From contig JASFUT010000029.1 of the NCBI GenBank assembly GCA_050050175.1, positions 1-18,041 on the forward strand: DNA of 18,041 nucleotides, read 5' to 3'. The stretch is from CAVQCX01 sp050050175. Its GTDB lineage: Bacteria > Pseudomonadota > Gammaproteobacteria > Chromatiales > Chromatiaceae. Below the pieces are notes generated by a model. That model was not told the origin of the DNA and ran no database searches. It saw only the letters and a list, made by a program, of their open reading frames with translations. Both the position numbers and the translations under genes were made by a program. Below, one piece after another: positions 1 through 6,710 of the stretch; within the stretch, counting starts at the first letter, position 1, and each line of letters opens with the position of its first letter.

Positions 1-233
1 CGCGGCACTTACCCCCTATTCTGTTCATCTCGCCCTCTGCGCCTTGGCGGTTCGACGGGTCCACGCATACCCGGGCGCCGTTGACGGGCGCTATCGGTCG
101 GGCTTCATCGGGCCAATCGGTGACGGTCGACGGTTGACCGCAAGCCTGAGCGGACCAGGCGGCGACCCAGGCCCTTCCATGGACCCCTTGGCACCTCGGC
201 GCCTCGAGATCGAACGGCTCCGCCGGTGACGGC
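1..233. other. Left-edge non-coding stretch
   Basis: No gene is supported here. The only open frame, on the plus strand at 44-229, has no family resemblance and an arginine/proline/glycine-rich composition typical of chance frames in GC-rich DNA. The region lies downstream of the leftward acyltransferase. It contains a degenerate heptamer run at 120-139 (GTGACG, GTCGACG, GTTGACC), similar to the one at the end of mtaB. No clear terminator is visible. Confidence 0.6.
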
Positions 234-1154
234 TCAGCGCCGCATCCACCACCGCCTTGCGCGGGCCGGACGGTTGTAGGGATTGGGGCCGCCATAGGGG
301 CGCAGCCGGAACCGCCGGTAGCCCCATTGGTACTGCTCCGGGCAGGCGCGCACGCAGGCCTCCACTCCACGATTGAGCGCGGTGGCCGCGGCCACGGGAT
401 CAGGGTCGTCAATGCCCTCCGGGGCGGACACCCAGTGGAGCCGGTAGCCCCCCGCCCGGGGGAGGCGCTCGGCGAACGCATACACGACGGGGGCGCCGCT
501 CTTGCGGGCGAGGCGCCCGAGCAGGGTCATGGTGAAGGCGGGCACGCCGAAGAACGGCGCAAACACCCCGCCCGCGACGGACCGGGGCTGCTGATCAGGC
601 AGGATTCCGACGATCTCGCCTCGCCCGAGGGCGCGGTACAGCGCCCTGATCCCCGTGGCGTCTATGGGCACAACCTGGGCACCCCCCGCGCTGCGCCCCC
701 GTCGCATGGGCCCTTCGAAGCCCGCCTGCCGGGGTGGCCGATACAGGATGGTGGTCGGCCCCAGGGTCTGTACGCGCAGGCCCGCGATCTCCCAGTTGCC
801 GAGGTGCGGACCCGCCACGATCAGGCCCCGGCCCAGGGCGAGCGCCCGGTCCAGGGCCTCCCTGCCCCGCTCCTCCCGGATCAGGGCGACGGTGTCCGCC
901 GGCGGCCGCGTCCAGACACCGGGCATCTCGGCCAGGGTCTTCCCGCTCTCGATCAGGCTGCGCCGGACCAGGGCCCTGCGACGCGCCGCGTCGACGGCCC
1001 GGAAGCAGAGGGTGAGGTTGGTCCAGGCGTAGCCGCGCTCGCGCGTGGGCAGGACGAACGCCATCCATCCGGCGAGGGCCCCCAGCGCCTGAACCGCCCC
1101 CAGTGGCAGTGCGGCCATGGCCCGCACCCACAGGGCGTTGAGTCGATCACGCAT
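234..1154 (-). CDS. LpxL/HtrB-family lipid A acyltransferase
   Basis: This 306-residue protein belongs to the bacterial lysophospholipid/lipid A acyltransferase family (LpxL, LpxM, HtrB). Members move an acyl chain from acyl-ACP to a lipid A precursor at the inner face of the cytoplasmic membrane. The family HX4(D/E) motif is visible as HLGNWE at residues 117-122, with His117 and Glu122 as the expected catalytic pair. The conserved block LPDQQP follows at 185-190. Residues 15-36 form a hydrophobic N-terminal anchor, and the length is normal for the family. The ATG at 1154 is preceded by only a weak AG-rich site (GAAAGA). The arginine-rich C-terminus is typical of membrane-interface acyltransferases. 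I cannot tell which acyl position is modified, so no symbol is given. The gene is divergent from the rhodanese gene. Confidence 0.88.
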   Translation of the reverse strand: MRDRLNALWVRAMAALPLGAVQALGALAGWMAFVLPTRERGYAWTNLTLCFRAVDAARRRALVRRSLIESGKTLAEMPGVWTRPPADTVALIREERGREALDRALALGRGLIVAGPHLGNWEIAGLRVQTLGPTTILYRPPRQAGFEGPMRRGRSAGGAQVVPIDATGIRALYRALGRGEIVGILPDQQPRSVAGGVFAPFFGVPAFTMTLLGRLARKSGAPVVYAFAERLPRAGGYRLHWVSAPEGIDDPDPVAAATALNRGVEACVRACPEQYQWGYRRFRLRPYGGPNPYNRPARARRWWMRR

Positions 1155-1227
1155 CGTCTTTCAGAAGCCCCTCGGTCGGGCGATAATCTATACTTTGTCG
1201 CGTCCCCGCGAGCCAGGACTTCAGCCC
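1155..1227. promoter_or_regulatory. Divergent promoter region, acyltransferase/rhodanese
   Basis: This 73-bp gap between two divergent genes must hold the start signals for at least one of them. It contains the AT-rich segment GATAATCTATACTTTG at 1182-1197 in otherwise GC-rich DNA. On the plus strand TATACT (1189-1194) resembles a sigma70 -10 box. On the minus strand the same segment offers TATAGATT. No good -35 hexamer was found for either direction, so exact promoters are not assigned. Confidence 0.35.
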
Positions 1228-1656
1228 ATGCCACCCGAAGCCCCCGCCCCCCTCAGCCCTCAGCAGGCCTGGGCGATGGTGCAGGAAGACCCCCGGGCCC
1301 TGCTGGTGGATATCCGCTCCACCATGGAATACCTGTTCGTCGGCCATCCCGTCGGAGCCGTGCACGTCGCCTGGATCGACGAGCCCGACTGGACGGTCAA
1401 TCCCCACTTCACCCGCGAGATCCGCAAACTGGTGCTCGGCGGAGCCGTGTGCGACGGTGAAGAGGGGTGCGCCCCCGTGATACTGATCTGCCGCAGCGGC
1501 AAGCGATCGCTGGAGGCGGGCCGCGCCCTGCTCGAGACCGGCTTCAGGCGGGTCTTCCACGTGGCCGAGGGCTTCGAGGGCGACCTCGACGATCACCACC
1601 ATCGCAGCACCCAGGGCGGCTGGCGCTTCCAGGGCCTTCCCTGGGAGCAATGCTGA
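1228..1656 (+). CDS. Single-domain rhodanese-like sulfurtransferase
   Basis: This 142-residue cytoplasmic protein consists of one rhodanese domain. Such proteins carry sulfur as a cysteine persulfide and pass it between donors and acceptors. The active-site loop CRSGKRS is at residues 88-94, with Cys88 as the persulfide-carrying residue. The N-terminal part has the usual LLVDIRS strand (25-31), and the C-terminus ends in a GLPWEQ segment (136-141) typical of small rhodaneses. The ATG at 1228 is chosen because homology begins there. An upstream in-frame ATG at 1117 would overlap the divergent acyltransferase gene and adds residues unlike the family. There is no signal peptide. A run DDHHH (121-125) is a local oddity of unknown meaning. 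The physiological sulfur acceptor cannot be read from the sequence. The SnoaL-like gene follows after 89 nt. Confidence 0.88.
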   Translation: MPPEAPAPLSPQQAWAMVQEDPRALLVDIRSTMEYLFVGHPVGAVHVAWIDEPDWTVNPHFTREIRKLVLGGAVCDGEEGCAPVILICRSGKRSLEAGRALLETGFRRVFHVAEGFEGDLDDHHHRSTQGGWRFQGLPWEQC

Positions 1657-1745
1657 GCCGTGCACCTCCCCTCCCGGACCCGGGACTTGATCGAGCCCCT
1701 GCCCGGTGCGAGTATCGCGGTCTCATCGCAAGCCGGACCCGGATC

Positions 1746-2180
1746 ATGACCGCAGCCTACGCCACCGCCCAGGACGCCGAGGACGCATTCTACGACGCGC
1801 TCGACGAGAGCGACCCGACGAAGATGATGAGCGTCTGGGAGGACTCCGACGAGGTCGCCTGCCTCCTTCCGATGCAGGCCCTGGTCCGCGGCCGCCGGGA
1901 GGTGGAGCGTCTTTGGCAGGCGCTCATGGACGGCGACTTCCAGCTCGACCTGTCGGTTACCCACATCCAGTGGACGGAGGCGGGCGACATGGCCATCCAC
2001 CTCGTCGAGGAGCGGGTGTCCGCACCCGGTGGTCAGCCCCCGCCGCCCCCCCTGTACGGGATCAACGTCTTCCGCCGCGGCAGCGATGGCTGGCGCCTGC
2101 TCGTCCACCAGAACTCGCCCAGCCCGCCGCCGCCCGGCATGAGCACACCGGGCATCGTGCCTCCGGGCGCGCCGCGCTGA
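1746..2180 (+). CDS. SnoaL/NTF2-like fold protein
   Basis: This 144-residue protein resembles the SnoaL-like branch of the NTF2 superfamily. It opens with a helix pattern (AQDAEDAFYDALDESD), followed by MMSVWEDSDEVACLLP and GRREVERLWQALM. A beta-strand half ends in YGINVFRRGSDGWRLLVHQ (residues 103-121), the usual C-terminal strand pair of these cone-shaped folds. Members include enzymes and ligand-binding proteins, and no catalytic assignment is possible. The ATG at 1746 starts exactly at the fold. The open frame extends upstream to 1467, but that extension overlaps the rhodanese gene. The Shine-Dalgarno site is poor. The C-terminal tail is proline-rich (SPPPPG and further Pro residues), and there is a run of five prolines near residue 99. 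The gene is probably co-transcribed with the rhodanese gene and converges on the RRM-like gene 27 nt away. Confidence 0.7.
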   Translation: MTAAYATAQDAEDAFYDALDESDPTKMMSVWEDSDEVACLLPMQALVRGRREVERLWQALMDGDFQLDLSVTHIQWTEAGDMAIHLVEERVSAPGGQPPPPPLYGINVFRRGSDGWRLLVHQNSPSPPPPGMSTPGIVPPGAPR

Positions 2181-2207
2181 GCCCCGAGGCTGCCGGCGCC
2201 CGGGCCC

Positions 2208-2648
2208 TCAATGCCCGTAGGTGCGGGTGAAGTCCTTCATCCCCTCGATCTTGGCAGGGCCCGTTTCCTTCTCGAAGCGCAGGTTCGGCCGGCGCCGCTC
2301 CTGATCCCGGCGGTCGTGCTGCTCCTCCACGGGGAAGGCGCGCCTGCGCCGTTCGTTGCGCTTGGACCGGTACTGGTACTGGCGCACCTCGACGATCCGT
2401 CCCCGCAGCTTGGTAAGGCTGAGCCGCTTGATGGCCCGCAGCGCCGCCTTGTCCGGGGTGATCCTCGCCAGGGCGATGTACTCCACGTCCCCCGTGTCGT
2501 CGTCCACGATCTTCACCACGCGGCACTTCTCGACGGTAGGGGGGTCGCCGAACGGCAGCCCGAGCTTCGGCTTGGCTCCCGATCGCAGGAACGCCATCAC
2601 CTCCCGCGCGGTCGTGCCTGCACCCACTTTGGTTATGATTATCCTCAT
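2208..2648 (-). CDS. Basic protein with RRM-like N-terminus
   Basis: This 146-residue, strongly basic protein is not one I can name. Residues 1-80 follow the strand-helix-strand-strand-helix-strand order of an RNA-recognition motif. A first strand MRIIITKV sits where RNP2 would be. After a helix (AREVMAFLR) comes VEYIALARI (about 55-63) where RNP1 would be, although it lacks the classic aromatic pair. Next come a helix (DKAALRAIKRL) and a last strand RGRIVEVRQY. Residues 93-146 form a charged, low-complexity tail with an RRRR run and several DRR/ERRR clusters, suited to nucleic acid binding. The ATG at 2648 has a GAGGG site 9 nt upstream. The gene starts 61 nt after rmuC on the same strand, but a consensus -10 box in the gap may give it its own promoter. 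The RNA-binding role is inference from fold pattern and charge. Confidence 0.7.
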   Translation of the reverse strand: MRIIITKVGAGTTAREVMAFLRSGAKPKLGLPFGDPPTVEKCRVVKIVDDDTGDVEYIALARITPDKAALRAIKRLSLTKLRGRIVEVRQYQYRSKRNERRRRAFPVEEQHDRRDQERRRPNLRFEKETGPAKIEGMKDFTRTYGH

Positions 2649-2708
2649 CGTCGTCTGCCCTCAAGGACCATCCGTCCCGATTCATCCCGGCGGCTGTCGC
2701 CCGTGCGC

Positions 2709-2714
2709 ATTATA
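2709..2714 (-). promoter_or_regulatory. TATAAT -10 box upstream of RRM-like gene
   Basis: Read on the minus strand this is a perfect TATAAT, unusual in such GC-rich DNA. It overlaps the stop codon of rmuC and lies about 60 nt before the ATG of the RRM-like gene, a normal leader length. The positions 16-18 nt further upstream are GC-rich and show no TTGACA-like -35 box, so this may be a chance match or an activator-dependent promoter. Confidence 0.35.
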
Positions 2715-4239
2715 CCCCGCCGAGCCGCGCGCCCGGCGTCGCATCGCGCACGCTCTCTCCGGTCTTGCCCTCCGCGTCCTGCCCTTCGGGCAGCTCCACC
2801 CGCTCGATCTTCTCGAAGCGCCCGCTGATGCGCCGGGCCGAGGTATGCACCTCGTCCACGTCGCGGTGGGCCTGGCGGATGTGGGTGGCCAGCCTGTCCA
2901 TCCGGTCCTGAAAGCGACCGAAATCCCGGGACAGCTCGGCGAGATGGCGCCGGATCACGTGCACCTGCTCGCGGGTGGCCTCGTCTCTCAGCACGGCGCG
3001 GGCGGTGGTCAGCACCGCCATCATGGTGGTGGGCGAGACGATCCACACGCTGGAGCGGTGCGCCCGCTCGACCAGATCGGGAAACCGGCCATGGATCTCG
3101 GCGAACACCGCCTCGGCGGGGACGAACATCACCGCCCCGTCGGCGGTCTCGCCCGGAATCAGGTACTTCGCGGCGATGTCCTGGATGTGCTTCTGAACGT
3201 CCTGTCGGAAGCGCGACGCCGCCCGGGCCCGCTCGGACTCCGCGAGCTCGGGGTCGGCGAGACGGCGGTAGGCCTCCAGCGGGAACTTCGCGTCCACCGC
3301 CACGGGTGCGGCAGGCTCGGGCATGTGCAGCAGGCAGTCGACGCGGGTCCCGTTGCTCAGCGTGCGCTGCAGGGAGAAGCCGCGCTCCGGGAGCACGTTG
3401 CGGACCAGGGACGCCAGCTGGACCTCGCCGAAGGCCCCCCGGGAGCGCTTGTCCGCCAGCACCTCCTGGAGGCTGACCACGTCGGCGGAGAGCTCCGTGA
3501 TCTTCTTCTGGGCCTCGTCGATCCGGGTCAGGTGGCTGAGCACCCGGGTAAAGGTCTCGGTGGTCTTCTCGAAGCCCTCGTCCAGGCGCTTCTCGACCTG
3601 ACCGCTGATCGCGGTGAGGCGCCGCTCGGTGGCGTCCGTCAGCTCCCGGATCCGGCCTCCGAGCCCCTGTGCCGTCGCCTCCAGGGCCTCGGAGACCTGG
3701 CGGCCGAGCCCTTCGGCGGCCTCCGACAGGCCGCGCTGCTGCCGCTGCAGGGCATCCTGCTGGCGCGCGTCGAAGGCCTCGCGCTGTCCCGCCAGCGATG
3801 CGCGCATGACCTCCTCGAAGCTGCTGAGGCTGCGCTGCTGGGCCAGACGACCCTCACCCAGGGCCTCGGAGGTCAGGCGCTCCATCCTGTCGAACCGCTC
3901 GATCAGATCGGCCCGCAGATCGCCGCCGTCCTCCGTGAGGCGCTTCTGCATCTCCCCGAACCGCCGTTCCAGAGCCTGATAGAGCCGGGCGAAGCGTACG
4001 AGCAGCCGCTGCTGGGTATCGGCGGCGTGGCGCTCCTGCGCCTGCTGGGCCCCGGCCATCTGGCGGTAAAGCGCCCGTTCGTGGTCCCGGAGAGAGGCCT
4101 CCAGGCGCTCCTGACCCTCGACGACACGCCAGAGTCCCTGGCGCAGTCCGGCCTGGCGCACCAGGACGACAGCGAGCAGCAGGCCCACCAGGACGACCCC
4201 GGATACGGCAAACCACTCAAGATAGATCTCAGAACCCAT
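2710..4239 (-). CDS. rmuC: RmuC family DNA recombination protein
   Basis: This 509-residue protein matches RmuC, which in E. coli limits recombination between inverted repeats and is predicted to have a restriction-endonuclease-like fold. A single membrane span at residues 9-27 anchors it. Residues 35-265 are a long alanine/glutamate/arginine-rich coiled coil. The RmuC domain then begins with RGAFGEVQL (267-275) and contains VDAKFPLE (315-322), followed by YLIPGETADGAVMFVPAEAV and the VSPTTMMAVL block. These are the conserved family segments. The ATG at 4239 is preferred because AGGAG lies 8 nt upstream and the membrane span follows at once. An ATG at 4389 would add 50 unrelated residues. The gene is divergent from mtaB and upstream of the RRM-like gene on the same strand. 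Confidence 0.93.
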   Translation of the reverse strand: MGSEIYLEWFAVSGVVLVGLLLAVVLVRQAGLRQGLWRVVEGQERLEASLRDHERALYRQMAGAQQAQERHAADTQQRLLVRFARLYQALERRFGEMQKRLTEDGGDLRADLIERFDRMERLTSEALGEGRLAQQRSLSSFEEVMRASLAGQREAFDARQQDALQRQQRGLSEAAEGLGRQVSEALEATAQGLGGRIRELTDATERRLTAISGQVEKRLDEGFEKTTETFTRVLSHLTRIDEAQKKITELSADVVSLQEVLADKRSRGAFGEVQLASLVRNVLPERGFSLQRTLSNGTRVDCLLHMPEPAAPVAVDAKFPLEAYRRLADPELAESERARAASRFRQDVQKHIQDIAAKYLIPGETADGAVMFVPAEAVFAEIHGRFPDLVERAHRSSVWIVSPTTMMAVLTTARAVLRDEATREQVHVIRRHLAELSRDFGRFQDRMDRLATHIRQAHRDVDEVHTSARRISGRFEKIERVELPEGQDAEGKTGESVRDATPGARLGGV

Positions 4240-4416
4240 TAATTCTCCTGCATATTCTACGAAGATTAACAGATAACCGGCCGATGGCAACGCGCAGCAC
4301 CCGGATCGGGCGGGCCGGCCGCAAAGCATGTAAAATCCCGTCGGCGGGACGCACGCCTTCGAGACTGCACTGCCGGCAGGCTCAGCCACCGAGTCCCCGT
4401 GCGGAATTCACCGATC
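4240..4416. promoter_or_regulatory. Divergent control region, rmuC/mtaB
   Basis: This 177-bp gap separates the divergent rmuC and mtaB genes. On the minus side, TAGAAT (4254-4259) and an upstream TTGCCA (4286-4291) are partial sigma70 elements, not ideally spaced with each other. On the plus side TAAAAT at 4331-4336 could be a -10 box for mtaB but lacks a -35 box. Two short palindromes lie downstream of it: TCCCG-TCGG-CGGGA (4336-4349) and CTGCCGGCAG (4370-4379). They fall in the presumed mtaB leader. Confidence 0.3.
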
Positions 4417-5694
4417 ATGCGCATCCACCTCCAAGCCCTGGGCTGCCGCCTCAACGAGGCGGAGCTGGAGTCCTGGTCGCGCGACTTTCGCGCGCTGGGT
4501 CACCAGATCGCCCCGGGTGCGGAGGCGGCAGACCTGGTGGTGGTCAACACCTGCGCGGTCACCGCGGAGGCGGTGCGCAAGTCCCGCAAGCTGATGAGGC
4601 GGGTCCGCCGGGCGAATCCGGCCGCGAAGCTGGTGGTCAGCGGCTGCTACGCCTCGCTCAGCCCCGAAGAGGCCGGCCATGCCCTGGGCGCCGACCTGGT
4701 GGTGCACAATCGGGACAAGGACCGCCTCGCGGAGATCGCATGCCGCGAGCTGCAGGTACCCGCGATGCCCGCCGCCGCCATCGAGCCGGACGCCTGCCCG
4801 CTCCCCGCGGGCAGCCGCCAGCGCGCGTTCGTCAAGGTCCAGGACGGCTGCCGGTATCGATGCACCTACTGCATCGTGACCCTGGCGCGGGGCGAGGAGC
4901 GCAGCCGCACGGTCGCAGAGGTGGTGGCGGAGATCACCCGCCTGCACGCGGCCGGCGTCCAGGAAGTGGTGCTGACCGGGGTGCACATCGGGGGCTACGG
5001 CAGCGACCTGGGGTCGAGTCTGGCCGATCTGGTCCGAGCGGTGCTCGAGCGGACCGCAATCCCGCGGGTCCGTATCGGCTCCCTCGAGCCCTGGGACGTT
5101 CCCGACGACTTCTGGGACCTGTTCGGCGATCCGCGGCTCATGCCCCACCTGCACCTGCCCCTGCAGAGCGGCTCCGATACAGTGCTGCGGCGCATGGCGA
5201 GGCGCTGCCGCACCGAAGCCTTCGAGGCCCTGGTCAGACGCGCGCGAGGGCTCGTGCCCGATCTGAACATCACCACCGACATCATCGTCGGCTTCCCCGG
5301 CGAGACCGATGAGGACTGGCAGCGGACAATGGACTACGTCGAGCGCCTGGGCTTCGGGCACGTCCACATCTTTCCCTTCTCACCGAGGGCGGACACCAAG
5401 GCCGCCGCGCTCCCCGGGCCCGTGCCCCGCGCCCTGGTCAAGGAGCGCGTGGATGCCATGCACGCCCTCGCCCGCCGGATGAAGACCGAGATGCTCGAGG
5501 GCTTCCGGGGAAGGTCCCTGCCCGTGCTCGTGGAGGGGAGGCGCCCCGAGTGGGAGGGCTACACGCCCAACTTCCTGCGGGTGGAGATCACGGACGGCGG
5601 CGACCCCCGGCTGGCGGGCCGGATCGTCGACGTCCGCCTGGAGGCCCTGGCGAGCTCCGGCGAGGCGCTCATCGGGAGGAGGGTTGACGGTTGA
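4417..5694 (+). CDS. mtaB: tRNA t6A37 methylthiotransferase MtaB
   Basis: This 425-residue radical SAM enzyme belongs to the MtaB class, which converts t6A to ms2t6A at position 37 of tRNAs reading ANN codons. The N-terminal methylthiotransferase domain has the three cluster cysteines Cys10 (LGCRLNEAE, a signature distinguishing MtaB from MiaB and RimO), Cys46 (NTCAVT) and Cys77 (SGCYA). The radical SAM CX3CX2C motif is CRYRCTYC (Cys145, Cys149, Cys152). The segments LTGVHIGGYG, HLPLQSGSD and DIIVGFPGET follow. The C-terminal 60 residues fit the TRAM RNA-binding domain. The ATG at 4417 begins directly at the conserved MRIHLQALGC strand; an ATG 18 nt upstream is less likely. Its TGA lies inside a heptamer repeat. 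The enzyme is well known from Bacillus and occurs in some gammaproteobacteria. Confidence 0.94.
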   Translation: MRIHLQALGCRLNEAELESWSRDFRALGHQIAPGAEAADLVVVNTCAVTAEAVRKSRKLMRRVRRANPAAKLVVSGCYASLSPEEAGHALGADLVVHNRDKDRLAEIACRELQVPAMPAAAIEPDACPLPAGSRQRAFVKVQDGCRYRCTYCIVTLARGEERSRTVAEVVAEITRLHAAGVQEVVLTGVHIGGYGSDLGSSLADLVRAVLERTAIPRVRIGSLEPWDVPDDFWDLFGDPRLMPHLHLPLQSGSDTVLRRMARRCRTEAFEALVRRARGLVPDLNITTDIIVGFPGETDEDWQRTMDYVERLGFGHVHIFPFSPRADTKAAALPGPVPRALVKERVDAMHALARRMKTEMLEGFRGRSLPVLVEGRRPEWEGYTPNFLRVEITDGGDPRLAGRIVDVRLEALASSGEALIGRRVDG

Positions 5695-5697
5695 CGG
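5683..5697 (+). repeat. GTTGACG heptamer repeat at mtaB stop
   Basis: Two direct copies of GTTGACG (5683-5689 and 5690-5696) are followed by a partial third. The mtaB stop TGA at 5692-5694 lies in the second copy. A related degenerate run (GTGACG, GTCGACG, GTTGACC) is at 120-139. Confidence 0.6.
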
Positions 5698-5768
5698 TGG
5701 TCGGGCGGGACTGGGCGCCGGCAGGCTCCGTTCCGCCCCTGGCATCCAGCGGCCGCGCTGCGCGCTCC

Positions 5769-5785
5769 GCCGGCCGGAGGCCGGC
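5769..5785. terminator. GC-rich hairpin between convergent genes
   Basis: GCCGGCC and GGCCGGC form a perfect 7-bp stem around a GGA loop, in the 118-bp gap between the 3' ends of mtaB and the exported-protein gene at 5813. A T-tract is absent on both sides, so it is at best a terminator-like or transcript-end-stabilising hairpin serving both directions. Confidence 0.4.
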
Positions 5786-5812
5786 AGAGTGTCTCGATAG
5801 CTGTTGGATGAC

Positions 5813-6358
5813 CTAGAGCCCGCTCTCGGCCGCCATCTCCATCTGCGCGTCCAGCTCCTTGGCGGTATAGTACAGATGCAGGCCCAGCTCGCGATTCCAG
5901 GCCAGCGTCACCGCCCATGGCTCGCCCCGAGGCTCCCAGACCAGCTCGGCCCGTCCCTCCCCGCGCCTGATCGCGCCGATTCGGCTCGCCCGGTTGCGGG
6001 CGTACGCCGGGTAGCGGCTGAGATCGTTCGGGGGGCCGTACTTGCCGGTGAGGATCTTCTCCAGGTCGTTGAATCGCAGGATGGTGGAGGGATCGTAGCG
6101 GCGCAGCACCTTGTAGATCCTGCCCTTGAATGACATCACGTACGCACTGCCGTCCCCGTCTGCGTAGACGACGGCGAAGCGATCTCCCTCGCGCTGCTGG
6201 TGGATCACCGGCTTGGGCGCTCGTACCTGTGCGTCCATGTCGCCGCCCAGGCAGTACTCGTTGAACACCCGCTTCATGCACACCTCCTCGGCGGGGAGTG
6301 CGGCGGACAAGACAGCCAGCAGGCCTGCGAGCGTGAGCCGAGGCAGTTTCCGGGACAT
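5813..6358 (-). CDS. Exported protein of unknown function
   Basis: I do not recognise this 181-residue protein. Residues 1-23 form a signal peptide: a basic MSRKLPR start, a hydrophobic leucine/alanine core and an LPA-E cleavage site. The mature N-terminus has two cysteines nine residues apart (Cys27 and Cys36, in VCMKRVFNEYCLGGD), which could form a disulfide in the periplasm. The rest alternates short beta-rich segments (DRFAVVYADGDGSAYVMSF, RAELVWEPRGEPWAVTLAW, LGLHLYYTAKELDAQM). A central block, FNDLEKILTGKYGPP, resembles the KYG segments of small periplasmic proteins. Overall it looks like a single small soluble periplasmic domain. The ATG at 6358 has an AAGGA site at a suitable distance. 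It stands alone, convergent with mtaB, and its leader contains a nested inverted repeat. Confidence 0.75.
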   Translation of the reverse strand: MSRKLPRLTLAGLLAVLSAALPAEEVCMKRVFNEYCLGGDMDAQVRAPKPVIHQQREGDRFAVVYADGDGSAYVMSFKGRIYKVLRRYDPSTILRFNDLEKILTGKYGPPNDLSRYPAYARNRASRIGAIRRGEGRAELVWEPRGEPWAVTLAWNRELGLHLYYTAKELDAQMEMAAESGL

Positions 6359-6689
6359 GCGGAATCCTTGTGAAATATCGGTTGTGTGTGCTCCGGGCAG
6401 GCGACAGGATACAGCAAAATCCCTGCCGCCGTTGAGGTCAGGGTCCGGAGCACCGGGTCACCGACCGGGGCGGCAGGCAGGCCGTTCACCGTGCAGCGCC
6501 GGGCGACCGCGCGTTCGCCGCGCGGAGGCGCCTCCCACCCCACCCAGCCCTGGCCGTCAGGGGCTTCCCCCCCGCCGGACGTCGCGCTTGGTCGCACTCG
6601 GCCCGACATGCGCTGTTGCGGCTTCCGACGGTGCGGCTGAAGCCGGACCCGGAGACAAGGGCGACGGGCCGGCCGAAGCCCGCCCCTGT
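6359..6689. other. Non-coding stretch with structured leader
   Basis: No gene is supported in this 331-bp stretch between two leftward genes; the overlapping open frames have no family character. It contains a nested inverted repeat (6388-6453, listed separately). An inverted repeat CGGCTTC/GAAGCCG (6619-6625 and 6639-6645) lies 45-70 nt beyond the stop of the Mut7-C gene and could act as its transcript-end hairpin, though no T-tract follows. Confidence 0.5.
6388..6453 (-). repeat. Nested inverted repeat in leader of exported gene
   Basis: GTGCTCCGG (6388-6396) and CCGGAGCAC (6445-6453) are perfect 9-bp inverted arms. Within the 48-nt loop, GGCAGG (6396-6401) and CCTGCC (6422-6427) can pair as an alternative or overlapping stem. 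On the minus strand the element ends about 30 nt before the ATG of the exported-protein gene, so it would be a folded leader RNA or a protein-binding site. Its function is unknown. Confidence 0.5.
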
Positions 6690-6710
6690 CTACTGTCTAC
6701 TGACTACTGA
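6686..6710. repeat. CTG(T/A)CTA heptamer tandem repeat
   Basis: The run is CTGTCTA, CTGTCTA, CTGACTA, then CTGA, giving 3.6 units of 7 bp. The TAG stop of the Mut7-C gene (6690-6692, minus strand) lies inside the array, which encodes the last few codons of that gene (ending SRQ). Because TAG recurs in the unit, changes in copy number would slightly shift the C-terminus. Confidence 0.7.

Noticed and set aside
327..1460. 377-residue plus-strand open frame opposite the acyltransferase
   Set aside because: It overlaps both the acyltransferase and the rhodanese genes, which have clear motifs, and shows no family character.
1467..1745. Upstream extension of the SnoaL-like frame
   Set aside because: It overlaps the rhodanese gene in another frame, and the extension has no resemblance to the family; the fold begins at the ATG at 1746.
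2356..4242. 628-residue plus-strand open frame opposite rmuC
   Set aside because: It is the antisense of a well-supported rmuC gene and has leucine/glycine/histidine-rich composition with no domain; long antisense frames are common in GC-rich genes.
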